Shown here: piece after piece, positions 1 through 7,664 of the stretch
How the letters are laid out: each line of letters opens with the position of its first letter
How positions within the stretch are numbered: position 1 is the first letter of the stretch
NCBI GenBank assembly: GCA_007618135.1
Contig: PHFX01000148.1
Coordinates: forward strand, 83,099-147,098
Length of the DNA stretch: 64,000 nt
From: Candidatus Brocadia sp. WS118
GTDB taxonomy: Bacteria; Planctomycetota; Brocadiia; Brocadiales; Brocadiaceae
Direction of reading: 5' to 3'
Translations under genes and position numbers: made by a program
The notes under the pieces: generated by a model
The model's input: only the letters and a program-made list of their open reading frames with translations
Told to the model about the DNA's origin: nothing
The model's database searches: none

Positions 1-1
1 A

Positions 2-274
2 CAAGACCGGGATAACGTCAGGAAACTACTCAAAGAAGGGGAGTTCATTGAAGTCTATATAAAATGCCCTCTTGACGTTTGTGAACAGCGTGATACGAAA
101 GGGCTTTACAAAAAAGCGCGTGCCGGAGAGGTCAAGGAATTTACCGGCATATCAGCACCATATGAAGAACCTTTGAATCCAGAGCTAACGATCGATACCT
201 CAAAGATGGCCGTTGATGAATCAACGCGGGCGGTATTAAATTATCTCGAAGCTAAAGGGTATGCAAAGTTTTAA
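2..274 (+). CDS. cysC: adenylylsulfate (APS) kinase, C-terminal part
   Basis: The open frame enters from the left edge and gives about 90 residues ending in TAA. It matches the C-terminal half of APS kinase, which phosphorylates adenylylsulfate to PAPS: a strand followed by the conserved CPLDVCEQRD block, then KGLYKKARAGEVKEFTGI and a PYEEPLNPEL stretch. The P-loop lies outside the window, so a stand-alone CysC cannot be told from the C-terminal domain of a CysN-CysC or Sat-CysC fusion. Family call is secure. Confidence 0.9.
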   Translation, partial: QDRDNVRKLLKEGEFIEVYIKCPLDVCEQRDTKGLYKKARAGEVKEFTGISAPYEEPLNPELTIDTSKMAVDESTRAVLNYLEAKGYAKF

Positions 275-430
275 GGAACCACGCTTGACCGCAGATTGAA
301 AAGTGATCATGTATTGACTCTATTCATGGTGACAACAGAGAAGTCAGGTATCGCCAGCATTGTGACGGTATTGACTTCTCGTATGTTTCCTTGAGCCCTC
401 TCAGCAAAATAATCTCTGGAAGAGAAAAGA

Positions 431-1369
431 CTAAAAATCCTTTATAACGCTAAACCAGACGCGCTCATCAAATTCTTCCGAGCCGTTTAAAGGCAATTCA
501 TACCCTGCCAGCACGTAGAGTTCATGGCTAAGATCAAGCCGTACTCCGGGGAGGAGATCAGTAAAATATTGCTTTTCCTCATCCAACCCAAACCCTCTGT
601 GCCCGTTTAGTTCAAGAAAAGGCGTGATACCATGAAAAACGTGATTTTCAGGTATGGTAAAAGTCTTTGAAACCGCAGCGCCGTAAAGAAATTCCATATC
701 GGCGTCGTCTTTGTCATTTCCGCCCGCGGGGACATCTACACCCAAAAAAGTATGAAGACTTATACGATGTCCCAGGTCTATCCAACAGCCAAGTTGTTGC
801 CCAAGAGTTGTTATTTCCTCACCTAATTCCCGGTCTGCATCACCCGTGGGAATGTTGATAACGGAGCCTGTGGACAACGATACCGTATTATTCTCAAAAA
901 GCATAGCTCGCAGGGCAAGCCTTGTATCGCCAAACCCAACGTTATCGTTATCTTCGACGGTATTAACATGAAGCACCGCCGATTCAATATCGACCTTAAG
1001 ACGGAGTGTAAGAGGCAATTCTAAAGCAAATGCAAACTCATTGACGTCTGCCTCGCCGTGATGTTCGTCATCTATATAAATATAGTTGAACCGGACTTCT
1101 CTCTGAAAGAATGCCGGTGTAATGCGTAAAAGCGGCACTCTCGGCGCATGGTCTTTGGTTTTTTCATAGTGTTGCCAGGGTGTGAGCCATCCTTCAAGGA
1201 AATTTGAAAATCCAAGATCTCTTTTTACACCATGATGTTCTGCTTGGGTTTTCGTAACTTCGCCTGATGCATTGCCTTCCCGTACACTGTCTTCATGTGA
1301 ATAACCGTAAGTAGTTTTTGCGGTAAACAGCCCTGTAAAACATATCAAAATTGCAAGATAACGAAGCAT
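431..1369 (-). CDS. secreted outer-membrane beta-barrel protein, function unknown
   Basis: 312 residues with a clear N-terminal signal peptide (hydrophobic stretch about residues 3-17, cleavage probably near the TTYG region). The body alternates short hydrophobic and polar strands rich in aromatic residues, and the last residue is Phe after a hydrophobic alternating strand, which is the usual C-terminal signal for the BAM assembly machinery. This suggests a 12- to 14-strand porin-like barrel, comparable to the MetA/transporter-type outer-membrane families; no substrate can be named. A strong purine-rich ribosome site (run of G) precedes the ATG. It is alone on its strand, between cysC and the flavodoxin gene. 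Confidence 0.65.
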   Translation of the reverse strand: MLRYLAILICFTGLFTAKTTYGYSHEDSVREGNASGEVTKTQAEHHGVKRDLGFSNFLEGWLTPWQHYEKTKDHAPRVPLLRITPAFFQREVRFNYIYIDDEHHGEADVNEFAFALELPLTLRLKVDIESAVLHVNTVEDNDNVGFGDTRLALRAMLFENNTVSLSTGSVINIPTGDADRELGEEITTLGQQLGCWIDLGHRISLHTFLGVDVPAGGNDKDDADMEFLYGAAVSKTFTIPENHVFHGITPFLELNGHRGFGLDEEKQYFTDLLPGVRLDLSHELYVLAGYELPLNGSEEFDERVWFSVIKDF

Positions 1370-1466
1370 TTCCCCCCCTTTCTTTAAACTGAAACCTTAT
1401 CGTAATAACGGCTCGTGACTTTGTATTATGAAATATTTCTCTATCATACACGCTTTCGCATTAAAA

Positions 1467-1913
1467 TCATATTGAAAGCCTTTTTCCAAAATCGCGGCCG
1501 TAGGCCTGACATGCCCTCAAGCCTTCTGTCGTATCTACCTCGCGCTCCTTCAGGATGAGGGCGCCCAGATTGGTCATCTTCATCTGGTAAACGAACTCCA
1601 TCGTATCAAAAATTATTTTTGGCGCTTCTCCGCTATGGGTATGAGGTCCAAAGGCACCGCCCAGTTTACCTTCTAACTTTGCCCTCTGTGCCAGAAAAAG
1701 GAATGTCTTGAAGTTTTCTGTCATATCCTTATGATATGTTGGACAACCAAAGAGGTAACCATCAAAGCCTTGCAAATCTTTCTCAGTTTTAATCTCAGAT
1801 ATTTTTTTCATTTCAACGTCATTTCCACTAAAACGAACACCTTCGGCAAGATATTCTGCCATTTTTTCTGTCTTGCCGGTACGGCTAAAATAGCCAATGA
1901 GCACCTTTTTCAT
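1467..1913 (-). CDS. flavodoxin family protein
   Basis: 148 residues. Residues 4-16 read as strand beta-1 followed by the FMN phosphate-binding loop (YFSRTGKTEKMA), the signature of short-chain flavodoxins. The middle contains the FGCPTYHK segment that normally contacts the isoalloxazine ring, and a later FGPHTHSGEAPK loop. It is a soluble one-/two-electron carrier or a flavodoxin-like quinone/NO-related reductase domain without partner. An AAGGAG ribosome site sits about 8 nt before the ATG. It is followed upstream on the same strand by a 72-residue CxxC protein and, divergently, by rubredoxin, so it belongs to a cluster of small redox proteins. Confidence 0.85.
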   Translation of the reverse strand: MKKVLIGYFSRTGKTEKMAEYLAEGVRFSGNDVEMKKISEIKTEKDLQGFDGYLFGCPTYHKDMTENFKTFLFLAQRAKLEGKLGGAFGPHTHSGEAPKIIFDTMEFVYQMKMTNLGALILKEREVDTTEGLRACQAYGRDFGKRLSI

Positions 1914-1999
1914 TACCTTAATCTCCTTACCTTCTTTTTTTCTTCCTTGCCATATTAATTATCAGAAATTTATTGATGGAATCGATACAATCCATTCAC

Positions 2000-2218
2000 C
2001 TATTCCCCGCTTTCCTTCAACGCTACATGAGTACCACCGCATTTACCACAACGATAATCACTTGGCTCAATCTCGCCACGCTCATACATGGTTGCCAACT
2101 CCATGGCATGTTCTTCTGTATTGGCGCATGCAACAATCGAATCCAGTTCCGTGTAATCGTTAGAACAATGAAAGGGATGTACCTCACCATCTATAATTAC
2201 ATACAGATTCTTGCCCAT
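2000..2218 (-). CDS. small CxxC protein, function unknown
   Basis: 72 residues, acidic, with a good GAGGAGG ribosome site before the ATG. A single C-G-K-C knuckle near the C-terminus, plus His and Cys residues in the HPFHCSNDYT segment, could bind a metal, but there are not two clear CxxC knuckles as in rubredoxin or a zinc ribbon. I do not recognise the family. The gene lies between flavodoxin (same strand, 86 nt downstream) and a divergent rubredoxin gene, so an accessory redox or metal-binding role is plausible but only inferred. Confidence 0.6.
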   Translation of the reverse strand: MGKNLYVIIDGEVHPFHCSNDYTELDSIVACANTEEHAMELATMYERGEIEPSDYRCGKCGGTHVALKESGE

Positions 2219-2387
2219 ATGTCATCCTCCTCTTCTTGAATTGAGAAAAACAATTATTTAGTTGCTATCTTATCTTTCCTGTAAGCATGTTGTAATATAT
2301 TAATGCCTTACTATAAACCAATATTCCAAAACTAACAACACAAATTGTTTAACATCATCTGAGATTACCTTTCTCATCTGAATGAGA

Positions 2388-2415
2388 TTGTAAATGAGCG
2401 AAAAGATGTTATAGT
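2388..2415 (+). promoter_or_regulatory. candidate sigma70-type promoter for rubredoxin-prpD
   Basis: TTGTAA and TATAGT hexamers with a 16-nt spacer, about 60 nt upstream of the rubredoxin start. The upstream DNA contains a short hairpin (CTCAT-CTGA-ATGAG). Matches are imperfect, so this is a candidate only. Confidence 0.35.
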
Positions 2416-2476
2416 AAAGAAACATGTTTTTAAGAAAGACGTTAACAATGTTGATAATAACTAGGAGATGAAGAAA

Positions 2477-2635
2477 ATGGAAAAGTATAAATGTAATATT
2501 TGTGGTTATATCTACAATCCTGCTAAAGGCGATCCATCTCATGGCGTAGATCCGGGCACGAGTTTTAAGAATTTGTCGGATGATTGGTCATGTCCTGTAT
2601 GCGGAGTATCAAAAGAAGAATTTGAAGTGTTTTAA
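2477..2635 (+). CDS. rubredoxin (copy 1)
   Basis: A 52-residue rubredoxin, too short for most ORF cut-offs. Iron ligands are the two knuckles CNICGY (Cys6, Cys9) and CPVCG (Cys39, Cys42), and the aromatic core and the PGTSF and DDW motifs are intact. I chose ATG 2477 because AGGAG lies 9 nt upstream; an in-frame ATG at 2468 sits directly on that site. It would pass single electrons between NAD(P)H-linked reductases and acceptors such as flavodiiron proteins or superoxide reductase, none of which is in the window. The gene is followed 3 nt later by the MmgE/PrpD gene. A close paralog lies at 16806-16964. Confidence 0.93.
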   Translation: MEKYKCNICGYIYNPAKGDPSHGVDPGTSFKNLSDDWSCPVCGVSKEEFEVF

Positions 2636-2638
2636 CGC

Positions 2639-4006
2639 ATGACACAGGTGGAGCAACTCGCTGCGTTTGTGGGACGAACATCGTATGACGATATTTCTGA
2701 TGCGGTTCGCAGTCAGCTTAAAATCCGGGTGCTTGATGCCCTTGGTTGTGCCATCGGCGCTGTTGAGGGAGAACCAATTCAATTGATCAGAACGCTGATT
2801 GATGATTTCGGCGGTGCAGGACACTGCACCATGATTGGAGGAGGTAAAACATCACCTGATCGTGCAGCGTTCTATAACAGTGCATTAGTGCGCTATCTGG
2901 ATTTTAACGACAGCTATCTCGCAAAAGGCGAAACGTGCCACCCCAGTGATAATCTTGGTGCTATACTTGCCGCTGCAGAGTATGCAAACCAAAGCGGTCG
3001 GGAATTCCTGACCGCCCTTGCAGTTGCCTATCAGGTGCAGTGCCGCTTAAGTGACGTTGCTCCGGTACGTGCCAAAGGCTTTGACCACACCACGCAGGGA
3101 GCTTACGCAGTAACGGCAGGTGTATCCAAAGCACTGGGATTAGACGAGACCAAAACTGCCAATGCTCTTGCCATCGGCGGAACAGCCTTTAACGCTTTAA
3201 GGGTAACCAGAACTGGTGCATTGTCCCAATGGAAAGGGCTGGCCTACCCAAACACCGCTTTTGGCTGCATGCATGCAACCTTCCTGGCCATGCGAGGCAT
3301 TACTGGCCCATTGGAGGTCTTTGAGGGAAATAAGGGCTTTATGGATACCATTGCCGGGCAATTTAAGATTGATTGGTCTCAAGAAGATTTAGGACGGGTA
3401 ACGAGCACAATACTGAAGAGGTATAATGCCGAGATTCATTCCCAGTCAGCCATCGAAGGCATCCTGGAAATGAAACGAGAGTGCGGATTTACTGCCACTG
3501 AGGTAACGCGGATTGAAATAGAAATATTTGACGTGGCATACCACATCATCGGTGGCGGTGAGGAAGGTGACAAGACCATTGTCAGGACAAAAGAGGAGGC
3601 CGACCATAGTCTCCCTTATCTGATTGCGGTTGCAGTACTGGATGACCGTGTCATGCCCGAGCAGTACAAACCAGACCGCATCCTGAGTCACGACGTTCAA
3701 GGATTGCTCAAAAAAATCCTGGTGAGGCCAACAGAAGCTTATAGCCTGCGGTTCCCAGCCGAAATGCCGTGCCGAATCACCGTCTCGCTCTCTGACAGCC
3801 GAGTGCTAATCAAAGAAAAAAAAGACTATGAGGGTTTTTATACTAATCCCATGCGATGGGAAACCGTAGTGCAGAAGTTCGAGAGACTCAGTATACCATA
3901 CACAGAGGCATCCATGCGCCTCAAAATCGTAGATGCGGTCGCTGACATGGATTCAATACAGATCGCATATTTAGTAAGACTGCTGTCAAAAGTTCAAGTT
4001 CCGTAA
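2639..4006 (+). CDS. MmgE/PrpD family protein (2-methylcitrate dehydratase-like)
   Basis: 455 residues, the usual length for the MmgE/PrpD family. Recognisable blocks are the N-terminal helical domain with VRSQLKIRVLDALGCAIGA, the SALVRYLDFNDSYL segment with the conserved aspartates, CHPSDN, and the smaller C-terminal lid domain. Characterised members dehydrate 2-methylcitrate or decarboxylate cis-aconitate. With no prpB, prpC or other propionate genes here, the substrate is unknown. The start is only 3 nt after the rubredoxin stop and has no ribosome site of its own, so the two are probably translationally coupled. That pairing of a rubredoxin with a PrpD-like enzyme is unusual. Confidence 0.85.
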   Translation: MTQVEQLAAFVGRTSYDDISDAVRSQLKIRVLDALGCAIGAVEGEPIQLIRTLIDDFGGAGHCTMIGGGKTSPDRAAFYNSALVRYLDFNDSYLAKGETCHPSDNLGAILAAAEYANQSGREFLTALAVAYQVQCRLSDVAPVRAKGFDHTTQGAYAVTAGVSKALGLDETKTANALAIGGTAFNALRVTRTGALSQWKGLAYPNTAFGCMHATFLAMRGITGPLEVFEGNKGFMDTIAGQFKIDWSQEDLGRVTSTILKRYNAEIHSQSAIEGILEMKRECGFTATEVTRIEIEIFDVAYHIIGGGEEGDKTIVRTKEEADHSLPYLIAVAVLDDRVMPEQYKPDRILSHDVQGLLKKILVRPTEAYSLRFPAEMPCRITVSLSDSRVLIKEKKDYEGFYTNPMRWETVVQKFERLSIPYTEASMRLKIVDAVADMDSIQIAYLVRLLSKVQVP

Positions 4007-4026
4007 CTTGAATGACAAGGAATTTC

Positions 4027-4074
4027 AATTACCCCCCCCATAATCCCCCCGTTTACGGGGGGAAACAGGGAGGA
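4027..4074. repeat. G-rich palindromic repeat, copy 1
   Basis: Inverted repeat with C-run / ATAATCCCCCC / GTTTAC / GGGGGG core in the 267-nt gap between prpD-like and comA-like genes. The right flank (GGAAAGTAGCCGAAGG...) is also shared with the other copies at about 12948, 14415 and 16630, so the unit is longer than the palindrome itself, roughly 75-90 nt. Confidence 0.7.
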
Positions 4075-4273
4075 AAGTAGCCGAAGGGCATAATTTACAT
4101 GGTATCTGAGTAACAAATAACCTACGGAAGATATTCCCTTCATCGCTAGAATGAGCTCACGCTGAGGTCTTTTCTTTCGAGGGAGGGAAACACAGGGGGA
4201 AAATAATAGTCAGGTTTTTTTGTAACTTGGTATCTTTGTAGCAAAAAATAAAACAGATTAAGGAGGATCAAAA

Positions 4274-5116
4274 ATGGCTCAATCTAAGACCCGCGCTGCA
4301 GAACGTGCGTTTTCCTTTCTAAAAGTTAACAAACGCCAATCAAAGCCCCGTACGCGGGGCGTTACAGAAATACGTGGCCCTTACTATACACCGATGGGCA
4401 GACATTATTTGCAAGACGTTCTGGAAACTATGGGCGCTTATGTGGATACACTCAAGTTTGCCGGCGGATCCTTCAGCCTCATGCCGCGGCAGGTGGTAAA
4501 AGAACTTATTGATATCTGCCATGCGCATAACGTTCGTGTCTCCACGGGCGGCTTTATAGAATATGTATTAACGCAAGGTGCCGATGCCGTAAACCGATAT
4601 ATTCACGAGTGCAAGGAACTTGGCTTCGATATTATAGAAATTTCAAGTGGCTTTATCACCATACCAACAGAAGACCTTGTGCGACTCGTTGAGAAGGTAC
4701 AAAAGGCTGGATTGATTGCAAAGCCGGAAGTCGGCATTCAATTCGGATCTGGAGGTGCAAGCGCCGTTGCAGAACTGGAAGCAGAAGGAACGCGCGATCC
4801 GGAATGGGCAATTTTACAGGCAAAGCGCTTTTTGGAGGCCGGGGCGCATATGATTATGATCGAGTCGGAAGGGATTACCGAAAACGTAAAGACGTGGCGG
4901 ACTGATGTTGTGGCCAGGATCATCAATGCATTGGGACTGGAAAACGTGATGTTTGAAGCGGCCGATCCAGACGTCTTTTCGTGGTATATTAAGAATTACG
5001 GGCCGGAGGTTAATCTCTTTGTTGATCACAGCCAGATTGTTCAGCTCGAATCTCTGAGGTCAGGTATCTGGGGAACAAAAAGCCTCTGGGGCCGTGTTCT
5101 CACATATAAGAGTTAA
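4274..5116 (+). CDS. phosphosulfolactate synthase-like protein (ComA family)
   Basis: 280 residues of a TIM-barrel of the ComA family (PF02679 type). Known members add sulfite to phosphoenolpyruvate to make phosphosulfolactate for coenzyme M, and plant relatives (HSA32) act in heat tolerance. Matching blocks are RGPYYTPMG near residue 36, the DTLKFAGGSFSLMP segment, GFIEYVLTQG, EISSGF, and the KPEVGIQFGSGGAS loop that binds phosphate. A strong AGGAGG site precedes the ATG. No other coenzyme M genes are near, so a role in sulfolactate or an unknown sulfonate is open. It is separated from neighbours by repeat-containing gaps. Confidence 0.85.
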   Translation: MAQSKTRAAERAFSFLKVNKRQSKPRTRGVTEIRGPYYTPMGRHYLQDVLETMGAYVDTLKFAGGSFSLMPRQVVKELIDICHAHNVRVSTGGFIEYVLTQGADAVNRYIHECKELGFDIIEISSGFITIPTEDLVRLVEKVQKAGLIAKPEVGIQFGSGGASAVAELEAEGTRDPEWAILQAKRFLEAGAHMIMIESEGITENVKTWRTDVVARIINALGLENVMFEAADPDVFSWYIKNYGPEVNLFVDHSQIVQLESLRSGIWGTKSLWGRVLTYKS

Positions 5117-5295
5117 GTGAAAAAGGAGGTGGTAATCAAAAATATCAATCATGAGAATTTGAAGGAACCGGAAACAAAGTTCACTGCCATGAACAAAGAT
5201 TATTGATACCGCATTCGTGTGTCAAAACTTTTTTGTAAGTTTTTTCACAACTCTATTTACCCCTTATCAAGAGGTGCAGATTGTTTATAAGAAAA

Positions 5296-5409
5296 AGATT
5301 GCTTCGCGGAGTTTACCCTGAGCAACGCGAATGTGTTCGCAATTACAGGCACAATATGCCATCAAAGGCATAGCCTGTGTCATTGCGAGGGTCTTTTCCG
5401 AAGCAATCT
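5296..5409. repeat. inverted repeat with AGATTGCTTCG ends, in a 359-nt gene-free gap
   Basis: The gap 5117-5475 contains an outer pair AGATTGCTTCG (5296-5306) and CGAAGCAATCT (5399-5409), an inner hairpin ACAGGC...GCCTGT and a CATTGCGAGGG block. This is the dispersed element common in many bacterial genomes as TCATTGCGAG...GAAGCAATCT; a related core is seen at 36094-36170. Outside it there are only T-rich tracts; no gene is visible. Confidence 0.75.
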
Positions 5410-5475
5410 CACGCTTTCACAACATTATAAAAAAACTTTTTTCACAAAACTCAGGTAGAAGGAGAAGCAAATAAC

Positions 5476-5898
5476 ATGAAACAAAAGAAAACTATATTAT
5501 TTAACGTCTGTGTCCTATTAGCAACCATGATGTTCATCAGTTCTAGCGTCTATGCCAACGAGAATGAGAAAGAGTCTGGATGGAATATCGGTATTACTGG
5601 CAAAAAAACGGTGTACGTCGCTCACTGGACACACACCCCGGAAAACTGCCCTGGCAGGAGCGATGAAGGAGCAATGATGCTGAGTAATTTCTGGGAGGGA
5701 AGAAAAATTGCCGAAAAGAATGGCGTAACAATACTGGGGGCTTACGCCACAGTTACAGAACATGATTTTTTTATTATTCTGGAAGCAAATAATTATAATG
5801 CCGTAGTAGAGTTTTTTCGTCCACTGCTGCCCAGCCAAACCGGGAAAATTGTACCCGTTCTCACTATGGACGAATGCCTGCAGGTAGTGTCTCAATAA
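5476..5898 (+). CDS. secreted small alpha/beta protein, DUF3303-like (paralog 1)
   Basis: 140 residues with a signal peptide (residues 1 to about 27, ending SSSVYA), so periplasmic or another extracytoplasmic compartment. The mature part has the pattern of a ferredoxin-fold dimeric alpha/beta barrel: AHWTHTPENCPGRS, a helix, GAYATVTEHDFFIILEA, a second helix, and QTGKIVPVLTMDE. This resembles DUF3303-type proteins of unknown function. About two thirds of the mature residues match the paralog at 17001-17423, including the single conserved Cys of PENCPG. GAGAAGC precedes the ATG. The gene is followed by DUF2024. Function unknown. Confidence 0.75.
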   Translation: MKQKKTILFNVCVLLATMMFISSSVYANENEKESGWNIGITGKKTVYVAHWTHTPENCPGRSDEGAMMLSNFWEGRKIAEKNGVTILGAYATVTEHDFFIILEANNYNAVVEFFRPLLPSQTGKIVPVLTMDECLQVVSQ

Positions 5899-6009
5899 AA
5901 AAGACGAAATCCATCTGACTGACATGCAAGCAAGATATTTCGCACGCATTGCGCTATTAAGATATCGTTTATTGTCTCTTTAATCCTCGAAAGATCGGAG
6001 GTATATTTT

Positions 6010-6270
6010 ATGAAAGTAGCTGTCTATGATACCTATGTCGTAAAGAAAAACGGAACGACAATGCATTTTGATATTATCGTCCCAAATGACCAGTCACATG
6101 AAAATGTCCTTAAATATGGCCACGAATATCTCAAAAGAGTGGGACAAGAGGGGCAACCACTCACTACCAAGGAATGTCGCTTCTGTCATATGGAGGAAGC
6201 ATCAGAGGATGTTGAAAAGGCCATTACTGAAAGCGGTTATTATATTTACGAAATGGAAGGATGTAACTGA
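6010..6270 (+). CDS. DUF2024 family protein
   Basis: 86 residues matching the DUF2024 family: the opening MKVAVYDTYVVKKNGTTMHF, the DIIVP strand, and a CRFCHMEEAS segment with a CxxCH-like knuckle near residue 57. The CxxCH here is probably not a heme site because there is no signal peptide. CGGAGG lies before the ATG. Known structures of the family are small cytoplasmic alpha/beta proteins without assigned activity. It sits between the secreted DUF3303-like gene and an aldo/keto reductase, all on the same strand with short gaps. Confidence 0.8.
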   Translation: MKVAVYDTYVVKKNGTTMHFDIIVPNDQSHENVLKYGHEYLKRVGQEGQPLTTKECRFCHMEEASEDVEKAITESGYYIYEMEGCN

Positions 6271-6304
6271 GAAACACCCCATCTGATTTTAATGCGAGGT
6301 GAAC

Positions 6305-7156
6305 ATGGAATTCAAAAAGTTGACAGATGCTACTGCAATACCTGTCCTGGGTTTTGGAACATGGACTATTGGCGGAGGAGATGTGGCAGACACTACGCAT
6401 GACAGCGAAGATATATCTGCAATTAAAAACGCGATTAAACTTGGAATAACAAACATTGACACCGCTGAAGCGTATGCTGAAGGTCATGCAGAAGAACTCG
6501 TTGGAAAGGCAATTAGTGGTTTTGATAGAAAAAATCTCTTTGTCACCTCGAAAGTTTCTCCGGAACATCTAAGCTACAACGATCTCGTTGCTTCTGCAAA
6601 AGGGAGTCTTGAGAGATTACAAACGGATTATATTGATTTATATCTGATTCATGCGCCAAATCCGGACATCCCCATACAGGAAACTATGAAGGCGATGGAT
6701 TTTCTCGTTGAACAAAAACTGGTTAAGTGTATTGGGGTGAGTAATTTTGCGGTTGAACAAATAAAGGAAGCTCAGAAATATACCAAAAATAAAATTGTTG
6801 CTAATCAAATTGAATACAACTTACTTGTGAGAGACAAAGGTAGAGTTACAGAAAATATGGAATCTAAAATAATTCCCTATTGCCAGAAAAATAATATTCT
6901 CATTATCGCATGGAGACCCCTTGCAAAGGGTGAACTCGCAAAACCTGGGTTTAAAATCTTGGATGAACTAGCCAAAAAATACAACAAAACGCATTCTCAA
7001 ATTGCGATAAATTGGCTCATTTCCAAGAAGGGAATTGTTACCATAACGAAATCAACAAAACTTGAACACCTTAAGGAAAACCTGGGTGCGATCGGCTGGA
7101 AATTACAGCACGAAGATATTGGTCGATTAAATAACTCATTTATAACTTCAGGCTAA
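6305..7156 (+). CDS. aldo/keto reductase
   Basis: About 283 residues, a complete AKR barrel that reduces carbonyls with NADPH. The catalytic tetrad is visible: Asp and Tyr in NIDTAEAYAEG, Lys in FVTSKVSP, and His in LYLIHAP. Further family blocks are IGVSNF and the NADPH-phosphate-binding KSTKLEHLKENL near the C-terminus. I chose ATG 6305; the longer GTG start at 6299 would lie inside the GCGAGGTG ribosome site. Substrate not predictable. Its neighbours (DUF2024, DUF488) suggest a small stress or redox operon, though gaps of 30-120 nt leave this uncertain. Confidence 0.9.
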   Translation: MEFKKLTDATAIPVLGFGTWTIGGGDVADTTHDSEDISAIKNAIKLGITNIDTAEAYAEGHAEELVGKAISGFDRKNLFVTSKVSPEHLSYNDLVASAKGSLERLQTDYIDLYLIHAPNPDIPIQETMKAMDFLVEQKLVKCIGVSNFAVEQIKEAQKYTKNKIVANQIEYNLLVRDKGRVTENMESKIIPYCQKNNILIIAWRPLAKGELAKPGFKILDELAKKYNKTHSQIAINWLISKKGIVTITKSTKLEHLKENLGAIGWKLQHEDIGRLNNSFITSG

Positions 7157-7275
7157 TATTCGGCTTAAAAATTGGCTAAAATGGACCTTTATTATGCCAC
7201 AGAAGTTGTGCTGCTTGTTTTAGAATGAGACTGGATTCCTTTATAGAGTGAAGTGAAAGGAGGTTTAAATTTACC

Positions 7276-7620
7276 ATGTTTGAAACAAAACGAGTTTATG
7301 AAAAACCTGCTAAAAACGACGGCACACGAGTTTTGATTGATCGTCTCTGGCCAAGAGGTCTTAAAAAAGAAGATGCTGCCGTCGATTACTGGATGAAAGA
7401 GATCGCCCCCAGCGACACACTCCGAAAGTGGTTTGCTCATAAAGAGGAACGCTGGCAGGAGTTTAAAAGCCGTTATATGAAAGAGTTGAAGGAGAAAAAT
7501 GAACTCTTGCAGCAATTGATAGATTTAGGGAAAAACAAAAAAGTTACTCTCTTATATGCTGCCAAAAATGAAGAAATGAATAATGCACAGGTGCTTTTGG
7601 ATGTATTGAAAAAGGTATAA
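7276..7620 (+). CDS. DUF488 family protein
   Basis: 114 residues of the short DUF488 type: VYEKPAKNDGTRVLIDRLWPRG, DYWMKEIAPS, LRKWFAHKEERW, and the strand VTLLYAAKNEEMNNAQVL. Family members are small cytoplasmic proteins of unknown activity often found in stress and DNA-modification contexts. AAAGGAGG precedes the ATG. The stop is 44 nt before the octaheme cytochrome gene, so the two could share a transcript. Confidence 0.88.
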   Translation: MFETKRVYEKPAKNDGTRVLIDRLWPRGLKKEDAAVDYWMKEIAPSDTLRKWFAHKEERWQEFKSRYMKELKEKNELLQQLIDLGKNKKVTLLYAAKNEEMNNAQVLLDVLKKV

Positions 7621-7664
7621 TATTATAGCCGATCAACTGAATTAGAGAAAAGAGAATTAAACCC

